Of a DNA stretch of 64,000 nucleotides, positions 58,466-64,000 are shown piece after piece. Source of the stretch: Spisula solida. Taxonomy: Eukaryota > Mollusca > Bivalvia > Venerida > Mactridae. The stretch is taken from positions 3,742,501 through 3,806,500 of the forward strand of contig OX365952.1 in the NCBI GenBank assembly GCA_947247005.1, given 5' to 3'. Every line of letters begins with the position of its first letter. Within the stretch, counting starts at the first letter, position 1. The notes under the pieces were generated by a model. That model was not told where the DNA came from, ran no database searches, and saw only the letters and a list, made by a program, of their open reading frames with translations. The position numbers were made by a program, and so were the translations under genes.

Positions 58466-60801
58466 TACGATGCAACAAATTTTAATTATCTCATATCCTC
58501 ATACCGATTTATACCATCAGCAAGAATGTGTCGAGAGAGATTAATGTAAGTTTTAGAACTTGTTTCATACAAAATAATGAGATACATTAGTATCAATGTT
58601 TTATATCCTACAAACATATGTTTATGAACTTCATATCGCTGGCTATAAGACTCATGTATATTGACATCTGCATCTCATGGCGCTTCTATTGAGCCTATTT
58701 TCATGAAAATCAAAAATCATAAGTGGTCATGTTGACCAAACTTAAGTTTAAAAAGCATGTTTTTCCATAAGTAAAGAGTAGTTTTCAGACATTTTTTTCT
58801 TGTTTTCTCAATATATTGATTTTGTACTTACGACCTTCTAATTCTTAGCCAGCGATATATCAAGAGAACTGCTACCGAGAGATTTGAAATATTTAGTTTA
58901 ACCGTTACGAATCTCCCAATAATGTTCTCACAGTACAGATGTTTTCCGGTAATTATGATATAATACAAACGCTTTAATTAATCTACATTTAATTATAAAT
59001 ACATAAAAAGCAAATTATCTTGAAACTACAAGCGTAGTATCACAGTAACTATTGCTATACCCTGTCAGACAAATTTGCGATAATTCCCCAAAAGATGATC
59101 CAGCATATTAATGGAAGAAGGAAACCCAATGGTTTAATATTGAATGTAAACGATAGTGCAAGCTCGACATGCTGCTGCATGTTTTGAACAAAACACACGC
59201 AGTGTTGTGTACAAAACCTCTAGAATCCTATAAACTGAGAAAACTAATTTCCAAACACTTGATGCAACTTACAAAAATGCTTTACACAAAGTCGTTTACA
59301 ATTATTTTATCTCATTACCAGTCGATATGAAAATACTTTGTAGTGTTTATATATTGTAGGATTCGCGCCAATTTATGTTATTTCTGCCAGCCTTGAAGGT
59401 CGAAAACAAAATGCCATAAATGTATTATTCAAAATAATTCAGGTCTGAAAATAAAAGAACCTAATAACATGACATTCAGTGGCAAGAAGTAACCCCGTTC
59501 GTTCAAGTATCGTTGTATTTGGCTATACAGTATATGGATTTTTCGTTTTTGATTCTTTGATGTGTATGTCAGCATAAGGATTGAGAAACAGAATACGAGA
59601 GGTGATCAACTTATAATTGAACATAACTGCATGTCGGATTTTGTCATAAAAACACAATAAGATCGATTTATTTCTTTTGAACCATGTAAGTGGATGTGTT
59701 AAGTTGTATATACACTCATTTTGTATCATATTTGCATTATTTGTCTAACCAATATTAACCATTTTGTAGAGAGTGTTATTTTTGGCTTTTTTAAAGACAA
59801 TTTGCCCTTATAGAAGAATTCAAAAGTGTTGGTGGATTATTAATTACCCATGTCCGTGACGACAATTGGTATATTTGTCATATGAAGGGTGATATGCGTT
59901 CACCTGCTAGTTTTGGCGAAATGGCACCAAATATTCAAAATTACAAAAATTGTCGAAACATGCAATCGCCATACACATTGGTTCTGTGATATCTAGGACA
60001 AATCCAATAATACAAAGTTGTATGGATGCGAAGTTGTAAGTATCAATAACAACTTTAAATCGAATTATTTTGAGAAGGGAGTTGTAAGCATCAGCACTTG
60101 GAGATTTTGGTCTTCAAAAAGGCAAAAGTGGATTTTGTTCTAAGGATATTACATACATTCTACAATGGTTGCTTATGTCACTTGAAACATAACCCTTCAC
60201 ACTTAAATAGTCGCAATTTGGTTTCGTTGTTAAATTTGTGAAATGACTGGATGTTCAATTCTATTCAAATATTAGTTGAACACCTTTCGTAGATTGAACT
60301 TTCGTACCACTTACCAAAGTACTAAGTAGTATATCATTCTAACATGGTTTGATGCAGACATGCGTATTGATTTTCGAGCTATTAAAGTCCATGAAGAGGT
60401 GATTAATTGACGGTTACGTCTGAAATTCGAACACTATATATTACTGGCGGTAAAAAGATATAAACGGCCGTAGAAGATGGAACGCAGAAGAAGAAATAAT
60501 AATAATAATAAGAAAAACACGTGTATACATAATTCACGTGAACTGATGAGTAAATGTAATATCAATCCTCTAACACAACATGACGAACACAAGAGGAATG
60601 TTAATTTGTATCATTTGGTTAATAAAAGTCACATAGTTTACAAGTATATGGTGCCTGAGACTTTACGGTTAGATAAGTAATTTTCATGTAAAATGAATAA
60701 TTTAATAGACCACTTGTAATAGAAACTTTATACTACATTAAACCGAGTACAAACCACTCTCCGTACCATGTCGTTATTACTGGAAACACATAAAGTTATA
60801 T
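58466..60801 (-). repeat. duplication unit, module B, inverted copy
   Basis: The reverse complement matches B1/B2/B3 along its length. Examples are CGACATGGTACGGAGAGTGG (60753-60772), the B-type AGTTTCTTTCTTTC region, and TTGATATACGAAG near 58626-58860, split by a MITE. The arrangement B, SINE, MITE 2, X is the same as in 36.8-40.65 kb, so this is an inverted copy of that block. Noncoding. Confidence 0.8.
58636..58855 (+). mobile_element. MITE family 1 copy with TA target duplication
   Basis: The best-preserved copy: TCGCTGGCTATAAGACTC on the left and TTCTAATTCTTAGCCAGCGA on the right, flanked by TA at 58634-58635 and 58856-58857. The empty site in B1 (TTGATATACGAAGTTCAT, about 35311) confirms insertion at TA. 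Confidence 0.85.
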
Positions 60802-61017
60802 TTAAGTCAGAACAAAATGAAATTATGGCTCTGGAAATTCTATACATCCTTTTTTGCCCCATACCCTAAATCTTTATTTGCATTTTACTGGAAGTCAACA
60901 CAAATGTTTGATTTTCCAGTGCATCAAATGAAGAAAATACTTTAAAAAAACTAACTACCTACTCTTTTTTAACATGATTGTGAACAGGACCACAATATAT
61001 AATTGCTTTGGTCTTAC
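60802..61017. mobile_element. MITE family 2 copy next to inverted B
   Basis: Starts TTAAGTCAGAACAAAATGAA and ends ATAATTGCTTTGGTCTTA. It occupies the same position relative to B as the MITE at 33161-33376. Confidence 0.6.
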
Positions 61018-61734
61018 TGTATTATAGAAGTGGAATGAATTTTAGGGTCCGTATTCATAAAACTTTGTATTTTTTCTAATAATAATAGTAATATTTATCT
61101 CAGATTATTTGTCTTCGATGGAATGTTGTTCATGTTGGCATATCCCAATATGAAACTAGTTTTAGAATAAAATTGAATTTTTTATTTATAATTCTAAGTT
61201 AAATATTTTCGTCTAAAACAATATCTGAGAAAATATCTAAGAAGCTTCGTGAATTCATGAATATTGGTAGTAAGTTTATTTATTTCCTTATCATGTCTTC
61301 TTTCGAAAATACTCAACTTGTTTCTGACTATACGATAATAAAAATAAATGCGGTTGTCTCAAAATGTTCGTCTGTTTCTTGAAATGATTCGATTATGGTT
61401 TTTTATTCGTATTTCTTTGATATTTTACTCAAAAGGACTTGACAATGAAAATTATGCAATAAAATTGTGTATCAGATGCTTGGCAAAACAAGCGTAAGAC
61501 GTCGAGACGTTTATACAATTTGCTGCTTTAAAAAAGTAAGGATCTCAAGTGCAAAAACTTCATTTTTAGAAAACAGGAAAAAACTGCTCTTTATCTTTAA
61601 AACATCAAGCCTATACATGACATCTTCCAATTTGCAAGAAATTAGGTTCAAAGATGCGCCTTGTGGTGTAGATTTCACATTATGTATTGGTCTTATTTTT
61701 TTCAAGCTTCAAATCATGTGTTGAGCATGATTTT
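61018..61734. other. noncoding, no recognisable gene
   Basis: AT-rich. Overlapping opposite-strand frames of 85 and 64 codons lie at 61467-61724 with no homology I recognise and no promoter or splice support. Confidence 0.4.
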
Positions 61735-61930
61735 TCCACTGTGTTACAAACGGGTGTTTTGAATTCTGCTCAAATAGTTTCAAATAGCATTAATGGGATA
61801 CACTGAGTCTGGTCGATGTGGTGGTTACTTTATTCCTGTCATCAATGACATTAACATTTGGCAAAATATATTCTCCTACTTTACGCAAGCCAGTGTCACA
61901 TACCTCATGGATTATTTCAAGTCATATTTT
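61735..61930 (-). repeat. inverted partner of 53545-53766
   Basis: Opposite-orientation match to the segment that precedes B4. It extends the inverted relationship of the cluster to about 61.9 kb. The plus-strand frames at 61793 and 61818 overlap it and are therefore suspect. Confidence 0.65.
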
Positions 61931-62383
61931 AAGAATCTCTGGAGTGTTAAGCAGTACAAGTTCTGTTCAGGATTTGATCCCGAATGTTCGTGCGGAAAGG
62001 TTCCGGTTTCATTGCAGAATATGCAGAAGTGTTTACGAATCGATGCCGATAGAATACCGAAATGTTGCCGATGTATATAAACGATGTCGGAATACTATCT
62101 TGTCATCAGTTGCTAGTTGAACACGAAGGATGCCAGACGCCTTCATCTTACTAGTTCCAGCTGTAACAAGAAATATCTTTAAAAAAGATAAACAGCATTA
62201 AGATAGCAGATATGTGTAATTATTTTCAATAAAGATGCGGACGTTATTTCATATCGTTGAAATTGAAAATTAGCGCGCATTGTGTCTGAAAAAAAACTGT
62301 AGACGGGACATAAAATACCTCAAATTATGCAACGTCGAAATTATAGACAAAAACAAAATTGGAAAAAAAAAATCAGAAAAAAT
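61931..62383. other. noncoding or unknown
   Basis: Slightly richer in CpG up to about 62120, where two overlapping plus-strand frames (95 and 100 codons) end. No domain or splice pattern is recognised. The rest is AT-rich. Confidence 0.3.
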
Positions 62384-62467
62384 AGGCTGATGTAGGATTG
62401 AACTCGAGGCCCTCTGCTCACAAAATGATAAGATGTAGACGAACGCGCTACCAATGTAGCTAATTCC
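62384..62467 (-). mobile_element. tRNA-like sequence, SINE head or tRNA pseudogene
   Basis: Minus strand: TAGCTACATTGGTAGCGCGT (A-box region) and GAGTTCAATCCTAC (B-box region), with about 40 bp between the boxes. The anticodon-arm region is too long and poorly paired for a working tRNA. No SINE tail was identified. Confidence 0.5.
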
Positions 62468-62902
62468 GATATCAAATTTTGAAGCGCTGAATTACTATTA
62501 TAAATCCATTATATACTTGACCCGGGTCACATTAAGGTCAACAGTTAAAAATAGAATTAATAAGAAATACACTACGCACTTAGAGAAACGCGAATAACAG
62601 ATCTCTGTGTGTATCTGCCGTACCTTTGGTTACAAGTTAAACAGAAATGTAACTTTTTTCGCGGTATCTTTTGTGATGAGTATAGCATATTCTGACCAAC
62701 CGGACGTAAATACAATAGTTTCTTCTATTTTTTTGCAAACATTTCATTGTTTAAAGTAGGTCAAATATCAAGCTAGACAGCAAACGCTGAAAACTAGATG
62801 TCGTCAATGAAATTTACCTTTGATTATTGTGACCCCCTACCATACATGTCTATGTCACATACTAGTACCTTATGGGTTCAGGCCGGCCTTTTAGATAAGG
62901 CA
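62468..62902. other. noncoding, no recognisable feature
   Basis: AT-rich. Nothing supported. Confidence 0.4.
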
Positions 62903-63886
62903 TTAAGGTGATTTCCAACTCTTATTTTGTTCTGTACAAGATGTATCAAACACCTGATTTTTATGAAGAACACACTCATGATAGTGATTGTGCAAACCCA
63001 TAACAGTTTTGCTCGGCTAGTTCTCAAGATATTTTTGGATTTTGGGGAACCCCCTAAAAACTAATTTTTGCATTTCACCGAAAAAGTTGGACGTTTAATT
63101 ACATGAAACTTGGCATTCACGAAATTTCGTATATACAGAATCACACGATAACGTTTGTTTTAGACTATGTATGTTATATGTATTTTAAATGATATTTTAA
63201 AATATGCGATTTTTCATGTTTAAGTTATACGAAACAAATTGTTGAACAACATACTGTTTTCGTACATGCAACCAGTAGAGTAACTATTATAGAAGTTTTA
63301 TCCCAAATTTCATTGCAGTTGCTCGGCTAGATCTTTTTAATTGACACTTTAGTGATTTCGGAAATGTCGAAAACCAGGAGAGTTTACAACTTACATCAAC
63401 GTTTTGAATACGTTGTATCCAGTTTTCGCGATAATTTTGTTTTGAAAAAATGTGTATATTTAAAGATGACCCATGCTCTTTTGCATTAGCTAGTCTATAT
63501 TCTACGAAATAAATGCAAAAGAACATTCCTCTAAAGTGGTAGGGATGCTCGCTTAACAAATATCAAAACTTGGATACAATTTTGTGTGGGCGCATTATAT
63601 TACGTTTCACATACGTTGTAGCTAGTATTCGCGAGTGTTGGTGTTTCAACGTTTAGAATAAATGGCACAGCAAATTTCAGCTATAGCTTTATTCTGCAAG
63701 CTTATTTTAGTGTAATATAGTAATAACTATACAGTAAATTCGCGATTTTAAGACTTGAGAACATGCTGACACGTCAATTGTAAGTTTTTCGTACTATTTC
63801 ATTAAGGTAGTCAGACGCTTTCAATACGTCTTATTTACACCGATTTCTAAACTTCCGCTTAACTGAAGAGTTGGGAATCACCTTAA
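62903..63886. mobile_element. about 976-bp TIR element at a TTAA target
   Basis: TTAA at 62903-62906 and at 63883-63886 flanks inverted ends GGTGATTTCCAACTCTT on the left and AAGAGTTGGGAATCACC on the right (one mismatch in 17). A TTAA duplication is used by piggyBac and Kolobok-type transposases. Inside, TTGCTCGGCTAG occurs twice (63011 and 63319). No frame exceeds 90 codons, so it is non-autonomous. Confidence 0.78.
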
Positions 63887-64000
63887 ACATGTTGAAACTG
63901 GGTCCGTCCTCCGGCTGGGAAGTTCAGCTTATTTTATTGCTGAAAATAGGTCATTCAGCTAAAACCTTGACATTAAACTTTTTAATACTGTTATTTTTCA
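63887..64000. other. window edge, nothing recognised
   Basis: Too short to interpret. Confidence 0.4.

Noticed and set aside
61793..62120. Two overlapping frames of 95 and 100 codons
   Set aside because: They overlap the inverted repeat partner of 53545-53766 and lack recognisable domains; two overlapping frames argue against either.

Overview
This is AT-rich, intron- and repeat-dominated animal DNA, not a prokaryotic or viral segment. No open frame exceeds about 220 codons, and every frame above 110 codons lies in a low-complexity minisatellite. The repeats point to a mollusc, most likely a bivalve: AGGTCA-rich 150-bp tandem elements with TATGCCCCC ends, several tRNA-headed SINE families (one with an AAACAAAC/ATT-type tail), TACTGTAAAA-ended MITEs and CpG-rich foldback DNA. 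The species call is inference from repeat style only. I find no intact protein-coding gene. The only protein homology I can defend is two dead transposon fragments: the reverse-transcriptase 3' half of a non-LTR retrotransposon (14.69-15.38 kb, minus) and the C-terminal part of a Tc1-like transposase (28.29-28.55 kb, minus). One TATA-box promoter with a possible short first exon lies at 28.77-28.93 kb.

Layout. 0-23 kb is unique-looking noncoding DNA dotted with small elements: a hAT-like MITE (1.74 kb), a SINE (2.35 kb), AGGTCA-rich elements (3.4 and 4.4 kb), MITEs (3.75, 8.2, 8.87 kb), a hairpin (10.03 kb), a SINE (12.7 kb), the LINE fragment, a 158-bp GA microsatellite (15.38 kb), a CpG-rich foldback (18.2-19.2 kb), a tRNA-headed 42-bp repeat (19.24 kb) and a MITE (23.13 kb).

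24.0-61.0 kb is one duplication complex. A multi-kilobase unit, described here as modules A, M, B and C, recurs in direct orientation: C0 at 24.0; A1-M1-B1-C1 at 29.3-36.2; partial A2-B2-X2-C2 at 36.2-40.9; A3-M3-B3-C3 at 40.9-50.5; partial A4-M4-B4 at 50.9-54.9; A5 at 55.4-57.1. An inverted copy of B2-X2 lies at 57.6-60.8. The spacing between A1 and A3 is about 11.6 kb. Because copies can be compared, insertions stand out against empty sites: a 2.1-kb TIR transposon, a 60-bp micro-element with a 10-bp target duplication, a 341-bp hairpin insertion, TA-flanked MITEs and a 516-bp AGGTCA-rich element.

24.5-28.0 kb holds a CTGTCCA satellite whose two arms face each other around a 0.63-kb spacer. 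30.27-30.73 kb is a 16-bp minisatellite expanded in only one unit copy. 53.06-53.56 kb is an array of self-complementary units, and 57.07-57.48 kb a 117-bp repeat with inverted CCCGTTTTGTAATAA motifs. The right end (62.90-63.89 kb) is a TTAA-flanked TIR element.

Nothing here forms a gene pathway. The biology is transposon and repeat dynamics in a segmentally duplicated noncoding region. All coordinates of repeat modules were read by eye and should be taken as good to roughly 10-50 bp unless a target duplication is given.
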